From positions 1 through 64,000 of the forward strand of contig JADHNI010000004.1 in NCBI GenBank assembly GCA_016779585.1: a DNA stretch of 64,000 nt, given 5' to 3'. How positions within the stretch are numbered: the first letter of the stretch is position 1; each line of letters begins with the position of its first letter. Of the stretch, positions 7,534-17,159 are shown one piece after another. Both the position numbers and the translations under genes were made by a program. The notes beneath the pieces were generated by a model. That model was not told where the DNA came from. It was given only the letters and a program-made list of their open reading frames with translations, and did no database searches. Source of the DNA: Pseudomonadales bacterium (GTDB lineage Bacteria > Pseudomonadota > Gammaproteobacteria > Pseudomonadales > Azotimanducaceae).

Positions 7534-8678
7534 TGCGTTATAAAAACCTTCAGTACTGGGATGGAATTGGTGATTCACTGCAGGACGGTGACATCTGTGT
7601 TGAAGATGGCCGTTTTGTGGATGAGACAAGAGCCGAATCTCGTGATCTGTCCGGATGTTTCGCTATCCCGGGTCTGATCGATGCTCACATCCATCTCTGC
7701 CTGAATCCGGAGGTTAGGGATCCTGACGACCAAACCCTTCCCGGCCGTGAACAGTTACTCGATGAAATGCGAGGTCGGGCAGAAACCATGCTAAGGGCCG
7801 GTATAACCGCGGCACGGGATCTCGGGGGAGGCCAGTACCTTGAGCTCCAGGTTCGCGATGAGATCGCACGGGGAGACGTTGCGGGTCCAAGACTCATCTG
7901 CGCAGGGCAACCCATTACCTCAAGAGGAGGGCACTGCCACTTCTGGGGTGGGGAAGCCGATTCCACAGGGCAGGCCCTGGAAGTCCTGCAACGCCAGGAT
8001 GCCCGTGGGGTAGACCTGATAAAAATCATGGTGACGGGCGGCAACATTACGCCGGGGTCGGCGCCGAAAGACAGCCAGTTTGATGATGATACGGTTTGCG
8101 AAGTGGTTCGTGCTGCAAATGCTCGCGGCTACCACGTGGCCGCACATTGTCATGGCACCGACGGTATTCGCCAGGCAGCTGATGCGGGTGTTACCACCGT
8201 TGAACACTGCTCCTGGGTGGGTGAATCCGGCTGGGGTAAACAGTTTGACGAAGGAGTCGTTGCCCGTCTTGCCGAGAATCAGGTCTGGGTTTCGCCTACT
8301 ATCAATTCGGGATGGAAACGCTTTAAGCAGGAAGCGTTTGTTCAAATGGTAGGTGGTAACTACGAGAGGATGAAAGCCGCGGGTGTTCGCCTGATTGCGT
8401 CAACTGATGCGGGAATTCCCAACGTATTTCATCATGATTTGCCCGTAGCCTTGCCAGTATTTGCCTCCTTTGCGGGGCTCTCGCAGCTGGAAGTGCTCAA
8501 GAGCGCCACCTCAGATTGCGCCTCTGCGATAGGCCTTGGCGAGGTAACAGGAGCAATTCGTCCGGGTCTTTCAGCGGACTTCGTGGTTTACGAGAAGAAC
8601 CCGCTCGAGGATCTGGCAGCGCTTGAAAACCCCATCATGGTAGTGAGCAGGGGTATCGCTACCGAGATTACTCGTTAG
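7533..8678 (+). CDS. Metal-dependent amidohydrolase (imidazolonepropionase / prolidase-like)
   Basis: A 381-residue amidohydrolase-superfamily TIM barrel. It shows the metal motif PGLIDAHIHLCL, a KIMVTGG segment likely to supply the bridging lysine, AAHCHGTDGIRQA and VEHCSW histidines, and the late STDAGIPN aspartate. The closing GLSADFVVYEKNPLEDL is the beta-sandwich return typical of imidazolonepropionase-like and Xaa-Pro dipeptidase-like members. There is no signal peptide. The real substrate is unknown, since these subfamilies are broadly mis-annotated. It is coupled to the upstream GT gene through TAATG and meets the small gene on the other strand in a shared TTAG stop. Confidence 0.87.
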   Translation: MRYKNLQYWDGIGDSLQDGDICVEDGRFVDETRAESRDLSGCFAIPGLIDAHIHLCLNPEVRDPDDQTLPGREQLLDEMRGRAETMLRAGITAARDLGGGQYLELQVRDEIARGDVAGPRLICAGQPITSRGGHCHFWGGEADSTGQALEVLQRQDARGVDLIKIMVTGGNITPGSAPKDSQFDDDTVCEVVRAANARGYHVAAHCHGTDGIRQAADAGVTTVEHCSWVGESGWGKQFDEGVVARLAENQVWVSPTINSGWKRFKQEAFVQMVGGNYERMKAAGVRLIASTDAGIPNVFHHDLPVALPVFASFAGLSQLEVLKSATSDCASAIGLGEVTGAIRPGLSADFVVYEKNPLEDLAALENPIMVVSRGIATEITR

Positions 8679-8857
8679 TCATACCAGACAGAAACCACGT
8701 AGCCGGGTTGTCCGTTTTCCGTATTGTCGGTCAGGTAGGAGCTTTGTTCGATAAACCTGACAGTGATACTGTCGCCCATTTCTTCCAGCCACTCGTTGAT
8801 CTCGGTTTCGCTTTCATGAACCTGGGAGACCCGTTGCCTGAATATTCGAACTTTCAT
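8675..8857 (-). CDS. Small conserved-looking protein of 60 residues, function unknown
   Basis: Starting at MKVRIFRQ, just after a good ribosome binding site (GGGAG about 8 bases upstream), the frame encodes 60 residues with an alternating beta pattern (KVRIF, ITVRFIEQS, YVVSVWYD) and a helix (ESETEINEWLEEMG). This resembles small proteins built like Cse60/DUF2758, but the resemblance is only in the layout. The frame stays open upstream to 9367, yet that part lies antisense to the SDR gene and is probably not translated. Its stop overlaps that of the amidohydrolase. Confidence 0.6.
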   Translation of the reverse strand: MKVRIFRQRVSQVHESETEINEWLEEMGDSITVRFIEQSSYLTDNTENGQPGYVVSVWYD

Positions 8858-8989
8858 CCTTTTACTCCCGTAAGTACTGCCTGCCAATATTATCTTGAGC
8901 GAGCCCCAGATTGACAGGGGCAGGACCAATCGGTAGCCTCCAGCGACGTTTAGAGAATGGTAGCTCTCTCGACGGGATTGGGAATTCAT

Positions 8990-9754
8990 ATGGATAATCT
9001 TTTTGATCTCTCTGGAAAGGTCGCAGTGATTACCGGTTCGACCAAGGGTATTGGCCGGGCCATTGCTGAGCAGATGGCGCTGCACGGTGCTGATGTTGTG
9101 GTATCGAGTCGAAAGGAGGATGCCTGCCAGGAGGTGGCTGACACGATAAACGCGGATGCAGATATCAAGGGATCCGCCACGCCCATTGCCTGCCATATTA
9201 GCTTCAAAGAGCAGATGCAGCACCTTGTCGATGAGACCCGGGCAAAGCTGGGAAAAATTGACATCCTGGTCTGCAACGCAGCGGTTAACCCGTTTTATGG
9301 TTCGATGCTGGATATACCTGACCCGGCGTTTGAGAAGATCCTGGATTCCAACGTGAAATCCAACCACTCGTTGTGCCAGATGGTGATTCCGGAGATGGTG
9401 GAGCGCAAAGATGGGGTTATCCTGATCGTCTCCAGTATCGCGGGCTTGAACGGCAGTCCTGTCCTGGGGACCTATGCCGTATCAAAAGCAGCGGACATGG
9501 CTCTGGCACGGAACATCGCAACAGAGTTCGGGCCGCACAACATTCGTGCCAATGCCCTTGCCCCGGGCCTGATTCGCACAGATTTTGCCCGTGCTCTCTG
9601 GGAAGACCCGGAGACCCTGAAAAACGCGACCGCCAACTCCAACCTGCGACGTATCGGTGAGCCTGAAGAAATTGCCGGCGCAGCCGTGTTCCTTTCTTCG
9701 AGGGCAGGAAGTTTTATGACCGGACAGACGGTCGTTATTGACGGTGGGCGTTAG
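8990..9754 (+). CDS. Short-chain dehydrogenase/reductase (FabG-like)
   Basis: 254 residues, a classical SDR. The cofactor motif TGSTKGIGRA and a basic pocket (SSRKE) suggest NADP(H). NAAVNPFYG is the NAG-type motif, and SSIAGLNGSPVLGTYAVSKAA contains the catalytic Ser-Tyr-Lys set (YxxxK). It ends MTGQTVVIDGG, as in 3-oxoacyl reductases and human DHRS4-like enzymes. The start at 8990 puts MDNLFDLSGKVAVITG at the N-terminus; an upstream ATG at 8957 is open but adds a non-conserved stretch. It stands alone. The substrate cannot be assigned; fatty acyl or ketone reduction is possible. Confidence 0.9.
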   Translation: MDNLFDLSGKVAVITGSTKGIGRAIAEQMALHGADVVVSSRKEDACQEVADTINADADIKGSATPIACHISFKEQMQHLVDETRAKLGKIDILVCNAAVNPFYGSMLDIPDPAFEKILDSNVKSNHSLCQMVIPEMVERKDGVILIVSSIAGLNGSPVLGTYAVSKAADMALARNIATEFGPHNIRANALAPGLIRTDFARALWEDPETLKNATANSNLRRIGEPEEIAGAAVFLSSRAGSFMTGQTVVIDGGR

Positions 9755-9874
9755 ACATTTCGTCAGAATTCGACGCTAAGCTACTGCTTTAGTAGAAAAT
9801 ATGTCATTGAGTGGGTACCATGAGTCGCCTCTGGTATTGTCCTTCAGTATGTGTCAGGTCAGGGATTTCAGGTT

Positions 9875-10885
9875 GTGGAACGAAGGGATTTCCTGAAGAT
9901 CTTTTCCATAGGAACGGTGGCTGCGATGAGCGGCCAGATCGCACATCGATCAATCACCCTGCCGGCTGTCGCTGCTTCGGAGACAGGGTAGCTTGAGGAT
10001 GTAAACACCAGCGTGTAAGAGCTGGCGAATTCCATCGAATACATGTCGACACCGGCTCCGAACGCCTCTGACTTCCTGCGTGCGTTCACCGGTGATGCAG
10101 GCCAACTGCTCCCGCAGAAGGACGCGCCAATTCTCGCGCAAACAACCTCGCCCAACCGGGAACTTTATCTCGACAATTACCTTGCCAAGATGGCGGACTA
10201 TGAAAACGCCTATCAGGAAGATGTCTACCTTGAGCGCCACCGGTATCCGGTTTTGATCTCTACTTTCAAGCGGCTGGATCGGGTCCAGAATCTGGTGGGT
10301 CACGGTAACTTCAATGTTGTCAGCTTTGACGAGATGCTGAAGTACGGCAAGCGCTACAGCAGTGTGGGGGAATTTACCCAGGTAGAAAAAGACTTCCTGG
10401 AGGAACTGTTTTTTGCCAACGCCCGTCAGTATGGCTTCCTCGGTGATAAGGTGATCACGGAGATTTCTGCGCCAATTCCGGAGCGGGATCGCAGGAAGGT
10501 GGGGCGCACTGGCCACTTCCTCTATCGCGGAAAGTCAGAAACGCTTTATGACAAGCTGCAGAAAGACGTTGGCTCGAATATTGTCCTGACGTCAGGCATC
10601 CGAAGCGTCGTCAAGCAATCGCACCTGTTCCTGGCAAAAACGATTCAGTCGAAAGGTAACCTTTCAAAAGCTTCCAGAAGCCTGGCACCTCCCGGGCATT
10701 CCTACCATGGCATCGGCGATTTCGATGTTGGCAAGGTTGGTTTTGGTCGCAAGAATTTCACGGAGGCGTTTGCCACGACGGATGAGTATAAGCGCCTGGT
10801 GGATCTCGGCTATGTAGATATTCGATATCCCAGGGACAATATGTTTGGGGTTCGCTACGAGCCCTGGCACATCAAAGTCGTCTGA
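9875..10885 (+). pseudogene. Tat-exported VanY-type (M15) D,D-carboxypeptidase, interrupted by two in-frame stops
   Basis: A GTG at 9875 opens a frame with a twin-arginine signal (RRDFLKIFSIGTVAAMS, then ALA-type cleavage region AVAA) that stops at TAG 9989. The same frame has a second stop, TAA 10016, and is then open from 10019 to 10885. The open part encodes a VanY-like zinc peptidase: SYHGIGDFDVG and YEPWHIKVV supply the usual His, Asp and His ligands. An ATG at 10043 could start a 280-residue protein, but it has no Shine-Dalgarno and no signal. With CAG and CAA in place of the two stops the protein would read through smoothly, so two C-to-T changes could have broken it. Sequencing error is the other option. 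TAG and TAA end other genes here, so recoding is unlikely. Confidence 0.75.
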
Positions 10886-10889
10886 TCGT

Positions 10890-11837
10890 TTACTGACCAC
10901 TGTGGCGAAGGTAGGTGAACCTTAGCCTGCCCTGGTCTTCTTCCGACAACATCGTGACAAAAGCTGTGCCCCGACCCCACCATTCTTTTGCGGCGATGGC
11001 GGCGATGACGAGGCACCAGGCCGTGAAGATCTCTTCAATCCAGTCGTCCGTGTTGTGACTGAACAGCATTCCCATGGCGATAAGAGGGAGGAGCAGGAGA
11101 CTGATGTCGTAGACAATCCTCGCTTTCTCCAGTCGTTCAATGGATTTGTCGTCAAAAAATAATCTAATCATCAGTACAGGTGCATACATCTGCCAGGTAA
11201 TTGCCAGGCAGCACGCGATGAACAGGGAAGTGCGGGTGAGTGTTGCATCGAAGGATTCACCGAAGGAGACAAACCAGCTGGCAGCCCAGAGACCACCCAG
11301 CAGCAGGATGCCTGACAGCGTGAGTAGTGTTGCGAGCAGAAATACCCAGCTGGTTTCACTGGGACTGTTGCGTACAGAGGCAATGGCGATATCGCCGGTT
11401 GCAGTAAAACCGCCCAGCAGGATGAGCGCGAGTGTCAGGTTAAAGTATCCTGACGGGGGCTCAAAAGGCTCGTTGGCCAGTTCGTTGAAGCCCAGGACAA
11501 TCAACCATACGGCTGCGAGCGTGGTCAGCATCACTGGCCACAGGGAGAGTGATCTTCTTGAACTGGTTTCCCAGGAAACATCAGTTGCAAGTTTTTCTGC
11601 CGCCTTAAGGCTCATGCCTGTTGCCGCTGCCAGGTCAAATGTACTCCTGATCATCGCCACCTGTTCCCGGTACCTCAGGATGTATTCTGCGCGTTTAGGA
11701 CCGATGCCCTTAAGCGCTTGCAGCTCCTCCAGAGTTGCCTCGTTTATTCTAATGGGAGAAGATGCTGCCGTTACTTTGCTCTCGAAGAGGAGGGAGACCT
11801 TGGAAGGGTTGAAACTGTCAACACGTGCTTTACTCAT
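10890..11837 (-). CDS. Helix-hairpin-helix protein with about six membrane segments
   Basis: 315 residues. Residues about 28-75 form a ComEA-like helix-hairpin-helix pair (INEATLEELQALKGIGPKRAEYIL), a fold that binds DNA backbone without sequence preference. From about residue 98 come six hydrophobic segments (begin SLWPVMLTTLAAVWLIVLGF, end with FTAWCLVIAAIAAKEWWG). ComEA has a single N-terminal anchor; here the order is reversed and the membrane part is large. I do not recognise the full-length family. The first codon, 11837, has no clear ribosome binding site, and its first 38 bases overlap the divergent DUF1499 gene. It meets the VanY pseudogene tail to tail, 4 bases apart. Confidence 0.72.
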   Translation of the reverse strand: MSKARVDSFNPSKVSLLFESKVTAASSPIRINEATLEELQALKGIGPKRAEYILRYREQVAMIRSTFDLAAATGMSLKAAEKLATDVSWETSSRRSLSLWPVMLTTLAAVWLIVLGFNELANEPFEPPSGYFNLTLALILLGGFTATGDIAIASVRNSPSETSWVFLLATLLTLSGILLLGGLWAASWFVSFGESFDATLTRTSLFIACCLAITWQMYAPVLMIRLFFDDKSIERLEKARIVYDISLLLLPLIAMGMLFSHNTDDWIEEIFTAWCLVIAAIAAKEWWGRGTAFVTMLSEEDQGRLRFTYLRHSGQ

Positions 11838-12537
11838 TAGTGCGGTACTCGCGTTGGTTATTCTGCTGACGGGACCACTGGGTTACAAGTTTTCCATCGT
11901 GCCGCTGGAACCTTCCCTGGTCAGTCTACTGATTGCCATGGCCGGTGGCCTGCTGGTGTTTGTTGTCGGCCTCGTTTACCTGGTTATTGCCATTAAAAAT
12001 GGGCAATCCTCTGACAGGAACCTCGTGCTGGTTGCCATGGTGTTGAGCCTTTTGCCGGCCGCGATCATTGCGCCGCAGATGGGTAAAGCGGGTGAGGTGC
12101 CCCAGATTCACGACATCACTACCGATACGGTTAATCCCCCGGCATTTGTCAAACTGCTGCCGATCCGTAAACAATCCCCCAATGGTTTTGAATATGGGTC
12201 CGAGGAGATGCCCGCCGAAGAGCTGGCTGCGCTGACCCGGGAAGCCTACCCGGATGTCCAGCCGATCATGAGTGACCTGTCGGTTGCTGATGCCGTGGAC
12301 AGGGCCGCTGCAACGCTCGAAGCAATGGGCATGAAAGTAGCAGAGGCCAGCCAGGAAGACGGACGAGTGGAAGCTACCGCGACGACCTTCTGGTTCGGCT
12401 TCAAGGATGACGTGGTTGTGCGTGTCGTTTCAGAAGGCAATGGCTCGAAGATCGATGTGCGATCCATGTCACGGGTTGGCAGAAGCGATATTGGTGCAAA
12501 TGCCGCGCGAATCCTGGCATTTACCTCTCAGTTCTAG
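11800..12537 (+). CDS. Membrane-anchored DUF1499 protein
   Basis: The best start is a TTG at 11800 with GAGGAGGGAG about 6 bases upstream; the frame is open much further back but only as the antisense of the HhH gene. It encodes 245 residues: three hydrophobic segments in the first 120 residues ([18 protein letters not shown] and two more), then a DUF1499 domain ([58 protein letters not shown]). DUF1499 has no established activity. The stop codon lies in CTAG, shared with the stop of gatB on the other strand. Confidence 0.8.
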   Translation: MEGLKLSTRALLISAVLALVILLTGPLGYKFSIVPLEPSLVSLLIAMAGGLLVFVVGLVYLVIAIKNGQSSDRNLVLVAMVLSLLPAAIIAPQMGKAGEVPQIHDITTDTVNPPAFVKLLPIRKQSPNGFEYGSEEMPAEELAALTREAYPDVQPIMSDLSVADAVDRAAATLEAMGMKVAEASQEDGRVEATATTFWFGFKDDVVVRVVSEGNGSKIDVRSMSRVGRSDIGANAARILAFTSQF

Positions 12538-13973
12538 CCCAGTTTGCCGCGCACCAGTTCATTCACCTGCTGCGGGTTCGCTTTCCCGCCGGTCTCCTTC
12601 ATTACCTGACCGACAAAAAAGCCCAGCAGCTTGGTTTTCCCGTTCCTGTACTGTTCGACTTGCTTGGGATTGTCGGCAATGATTTTGTCGATGATGGGTT
12701 CCAGCTCGCCTGTGTCTGAAACCTGTACCAGTCCTTCTGCTTCGATATATTCATCTGCACTCGCGGCTTTGCCTTCCCATAGCGCGGTAAACACCGTTTT
12801 TGCGATCTTTCCTGAAATTGTGCCGTCCTTGATGCGCAGGATAGTCTGACCCAGTGCTTCCGCACTGAGAGGAGAGTCTTCGATGGCCAGGTCATCCCTG
12901 TTCAGACTGCCAAGCAGTTCACCCCGAACCCAGTTGGCTGACAGAATCGGGTCATCACAGCTTGCGACGCAGGCTTCAAAGTAGGTTGCGAGGCCCAGGT
13001 CTGAGGAAATCAGGGCAGCATCGGCTTCGGGTAGCTGCCATTTTTCTGTGTAACGCTGTTTTTTCTCTGTCGGGAGTTCAGGCATAGCCTCGCGCACCCG
13101 ATTGATAAATGCCTCGTCGATAATAACCGGCAGAAGATCCGGTTCCGGGAAGTAACGGTAGTCTGTCGCGGTTTCCTTGCTGCGCATTGGTCTCGTTTCA
13201 TCCCTGACGGGATCATAAAGGCGAGTTTCCTGGGCGACCCTTCCGCCCGACTCCAGGATTTCTTTCTGACGGCTGATCTCGTGCCTGATTGCCTGCTCAA
13301 GAAAGCGGAACGAATTCACATTCTTGGTTTCTGTTCGCGTTCCGTATTCCTGTTCGCCCTGTTTCCTCAGTGACACATTCGCATCGCAGCGAAGCGACCC
13401 CTCAGCCATGTTGCCATCTGATACCGACAGGTACGTCACCAGCTGGTGAATGGTGCGTGCGTAGGCGACAGCTTCCTCTGCACTGCGCATATCCGGTTCT
13501 GAAACAATTTCCAGCAGTGGCGTGCCTGCGCGGTTCAGATCGATACCTGTCATGCCGTGGAAGTCCTCGTGTAATGACTTGCCAGCATCTTCTTCAAGGT
13601 GAGCCCGGGTTACCCGAATGGTTTTGCTGGAACCATCCCTCAGGCTAATGTCCACGCTGCCACCCAACACGATAGGTTCATCCATCTGGGTAATCTGGTA
13701 GCCCTTTGGCAGGTCAGGATAGAAATAGTTCTTTCGATCGAAACAGGACCTCTGCCCGATAGTTGCACCGATAGCGAGTCCAAACGCAACCGCCTTGGGG
13801 AAGACGGCTTCATTCACCGCGGGCAGAACCCCGGGAAGACCAAGGTCGACCGCGCTGGCCTGGGTGTTTGGCGCAGCGCCAAAAGCTGTGCTGGAGCCGG
13901 AAAAGATTTTGGAGCGTGTCGACAGCTGCACGTGTATTTCCAGGCCAATGACAACTTCCCAGTCGGAACTCAT
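12534..13973 (-). CDS. gatB: Aspartyl/glutamyl-tRNA amidotransferase subunit B
   Basis: GatB is the ATP-dependent kinase subunit of GatCAB, which turns Glu-tRNA(Gln) or Asp-tRNA(Asn) into the amidated form. Its 479 residues are full length. Motifs: [45 protein letters not shown], and the C-terminal YqeY-like tail ending [20 protein letters not shown]. It is last in gatC-gatA-gatB and overlaps gatA by 4 bases. Confidence 0.98.
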   Translation of the reverse strand: MSSDWEVVIGLEIHVQLSTRSKIFSGSSTAFGAAPNTQASAVDLGLPGVLPAVNEAVFPKAVAFGLAIGATIGQRSCFDRKNYFYPDLPKGYQITQMDEPIVLGGSVDISLRDGSSKTIRVTRAHLEEDAGKSLHEDFHGMTGIDLNRAGTPLLEIVSEPDMRSAEEAVAYARTIHQLVTYLSVSDGNMAEGSLRCDANVSLRKQGEQEYGTRTETKNVNSFRFLEQAIRHEISRQKEILESGGRVAQETRLYDPVRDETRPMRSKETATDYRYFPEPDLLPVIIDEAFINRVREAMPELPTEKKQRYTEKWQLPEADAALISSDLGLATYFEACVASCDDPILSANWVRGELLGSLNRDDLAIEDSPLSAEALGQTILRIKDGTISGKIAKTVFTALWEGKAASADEYIEAEGLVQVSDTGELEPIIDKIIADNPKQVEQYRNGKTKLLGFFVGQVMKETGGKANPQQVNELVRGKLG

Positions 13974-15436
13974 GACGCTTTCTCCACGACGGGCTTCTTT
14001 TTGTGCCAGTCGGTTACCTGCTGGTACTGGTGAGCTGCCTTCAGTATTTTTGCCTCACAGAAATAGTTGCCGATCAATTGCGCGCCGATAGGCATAGCCT
14101 CCGTAAAACCTGCAGGCATTGACAGTGCAGGCAGACCTGCCAGGTTTGCAGAAATGGTGTAGATGTCCTGCAGATACATGGATTTTGCGTCGTCTACTTT
14201 TTCGCCCAGCCGGAACGCTGGTCCTGGTGTAGTTGGACCGAGAATCATGTCCACCTCACCCAATACCTGTTCGAAGTCCTGTTTGATCAGGCGTCTGATC
14301 TGTTGAGCTTTCCGGTAATAGGCATCGTAGTAGCCCGCCGACAGCGCGAAAGCGCCAACCATGATCCGGTTCTTGACCTCTCGTCCGAAACTCTCGCTAC
14401 GGGATCGCTTGTACAGGTCTTCCAGGTTTTCTGGTCCTTCGCAGCGGTAGCCAAACCTGACGCCATCGTAGCGCGAGAGGTTGGCTGAACATTCGGCAGG
14501 AGCGATGACGTAATAGGCGGGAATGGCAAGGTGAGAGTTCGGTAGGGACACCTCTCGAAACTCTGCACCAAGATCTGACAACACGGTCCGGCAGTTGTCG
14601 AGAATAGCAGCGACATCACTATCCAGTCCTTCCATGAATTCCCGGCAGATACCTATCTTCATGCCGGAGATGCCGGATTTCAGAGCAATGCTGTAGTCTT
14701 CTATGGCTTCCGACGATGACGTTGAGTCGCGCTGATCCGGTCCGGCCATGTGGGTAAGCAGAAGCGCGCAATCTTCTGCGCATCGTGCCATGGGACCTGC
14801 CTGGTCCAGGCTCGATGCATAGGCGATCATGCCCCAGCGTGAAATCCGTCCATAAGTAGGTTTCAATCCGGTAATGCCGCAAAAAGCCGCCGGCTGGCGA
14901 ATACTGCCGCCTGTATCAGTACCGGTAGCCGCGCTGCATAGAGAAGCGGCGACGGCTGCTGCTGATCCGCCGGATGAGCCACCGGGAACCCGTTCTGTAT
15001 TCCATGGGTTTTTTACGGGCCCGTAAAAGCTCGCTTCGTTGGATGAGCCCATGGCGAATTCATCCATATTGGTTTTGCCAATTGAAACCGCACCTGCATC
15101 CCTCAATTTACTCACGACCGTTGCATCGTAGGGCGAGATAAAGTTGTCGAGCATTTTCGAGCCGGCAGAAGTCCTGACGCCTTTCTCGCAGAAGATATCT
15201 TTATGCGCGATAGGTGCGCCAAGCAGTGGAGCGGTTTCTCCGGCGGCTCGTCGCTCGTCCGCGCGGTCAGCTGCTTTGATTGCCTGTTCAGCAGATACTG
15301 TGATGAAGGCATTGATGCCGGAGCTGTATTCGATGCGTTGCAGGTAGGCCTCGGTCAGATCGCGAGATGAGTACTCACCGCTGCTGAGATCGCGAAGCTG
15401 CTCGGTTAGCGTTCGTTCGGTAATAGCCTCGCTCAC
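13970..15436 (-). CDS. gatA: Aspartyl/glutamyl-tRNA amidotransferase subunit A
   Basis: The glutaminase subunit of GatCAB; it frees ammonia from Gln and channels it to GatB. 488 residues of the amidase-signature family. The catalytic Ser-cisSer-Lys set is visible: K in APIAHKDIF, and the two serines in [13 protein letters not shown] and [15 protein letters not shown]. Both ends overlap their neighbours by 4 bases, which suggests coupled translation of all three subunits. Confidence 0.98.
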   Translation of the reverse strand: MSEAITERTLTEQLRDLSSGEYSSRDLTEAYLQRIEYSSGINAFITVSAEQAIKAADRADERRAAGETAPLLGAPIAHKDIFCEKGVRTSAGSKMLDNFISPYDATVVSKLRDAGAVSIGKTNMDEFAMGSSNEASFYGPVKNPWNTERVPGGSSGGSAAAVAASLCSAATGTDTGGSIRQPAAFCGITGLKPTYGRISRWGMIAYASSLDQAGPMARCAEDCALLLTHMAGPDQRDSTSSSEAIEDYSIALKSGISGMKIGICREFMEGLDSDVAAILDNCRTVLSDLGAEFREVSLPNSHLAIPAYYVIAPAECSANLSRYDGVRFGYRCEGPENLEDLYKRSRSESFGREVKNRIMVGAFALSAGYYDAYYRKAQQIRRLIKQDFEQVLGEVDMILGPTTPGPAFRLGEKVDDAKSMYLQDIYTISANLAGLPALSMPAGFTEAMPIGAQLIGNYFCEAKILKAAHQYQQVTDWHKKKPVVEKAS

Positions 15437-15732
15437 TCGACAACCCTCGGTACCAGGTAAAGACCGCCCTCGGTTTCCGGGGCGATGGACTGGTAGAGCT
15501 CATGCTGGTCTGTCTCTGTCACCTCGTCGGTTCTGAGTCTCTGTGTTGCATCCAGGGGATTGGAGACGGGCGTAACCCCCGATGTATCGATTGACTGCAT
15601 CTGGTTGGCAAGTTCGAGGATGTTGTTCATGCCGGCCGTGAGGATCTCCAGATCCTCCTCTGCGACTCTCAGCTGGGCCAGCTCAGCTACATTGCTGACC
15701 ACTTCCTCGGTGACGGCTATTTCATTTGTCAC
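15433..15732 (-). CDS. gatC: Aspartyl/glutamyl-tRNA amidotransferase subunit C
   Basis: The small wrapping subunit that stabilises GatA-GatB; about 99 residues. The pattern [23 protein letters not shown], then [14 protein letters not shown] and the terminal [10 protein letters not shown], is typical. Two GTG codons could start it. The first (15738) lies inside the GGGAG Shine-Dalgarno itself; the second (15732) is 5 bases after it and is preferred. It is the first gene of the operon, divergent from mreB. Confidence 0.93.
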   Translation of the reverse strand: MTNEIAVTEEVVSNVAELAQLRVAEEDLEILTAGMNNILELANQMQSIDTSGVTPVSNPLDATQRLRTDEVTETDQHELYQSIAPETEGGLYLVPRVVE

Positions 15733-15857
15733 GACCACTCCCGTGTATTGATTGCAGTGTCCTCATGAGGCGTCGAATGCTAATGAGGTTTGTGAAAATA
15801 CGCAAACTTATCAGTCATTTAGGGGTCAGGTGTCGCATTGCGCCTGAATCCTGCCGG

Positions 15858-15879
15858 AAAATGGAAACATATCCATTTT
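15858..15879. repeat. Perfect inverted repeat in the gatC-mreB intergenic region
   Basis: AAAATGGA (15858-15865) and TCCATTTT (15872-15879) are exact inverted copies around 6 bases. They lie in the middle of the 312-base gap between divergent gatC and mreB (15733-16044). The shape fits a dimeric operator; a weak hairpin is the alternative. An AT-rich stretch TATATAAAA near 15917 could serve mreB as a -10, without a convincing -35. Nothing else stands out in this gap. Confidence 0.5.
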
Positions 15880-16044
15880 TCAGTCCCCGGATGGTGCCAA
15901 AAAGTGGCTGGAGTACCTATATAAAACCCACCCCAAATGATAGAGTTACAGAAGTTTTTGAATCTAATAGTTAAGGTCAAAATGACCGCAGTTTTACCCA
16001 CTCTTCCATCTTCCCAAGCGAAAACTTCGAGAGGTTATCGCTAG

Positions 16045-17085
<1,041 letters not shown>

Positions 17086-17142
17086 TCTTTAGCCCGTTAT
17101 CAGACCGGACTCGCCCTATCGATTTGGTGTTTAACTTCTGAC

Positions 17143-17159
17143 GAGGAGGTAACCAAATC
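17143..17159 (+). promoter_or_regulatory. Ribosome binding site that points to an ATC start for mreC
   Basis: GAGGAGGT (17143-17150) is a perfect Shine-Dalgarno. Six bases later comes ATC (17157), in frame with mreC. No ATG, GTG or TTG lies between the upstream in-frame stop (17139) and the ATG at 17199, which has no ribosome binding site. Confidence 0.65.

Noticed and set aside
8858-9367. Upstream extension of the 60-residue gene to 230 codons
   Set aside because: The added part is antisense to the SDR gene; the good ribosome binding site is at 8857.
9989-10018. Recoding of TAG and TAA as glutamine in the VanY gene
   Set aside because: Both codons end many intact genes in this window, so reassignment is not credible.
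11140-11799. Long N-terminal extension of the DUF1499 protein
   Set aside because: It is Ser/Arg/Ala-rich and antisense to the HhH-membrane gene; the strong Shine-Dalgarno lies before TTG 11800.
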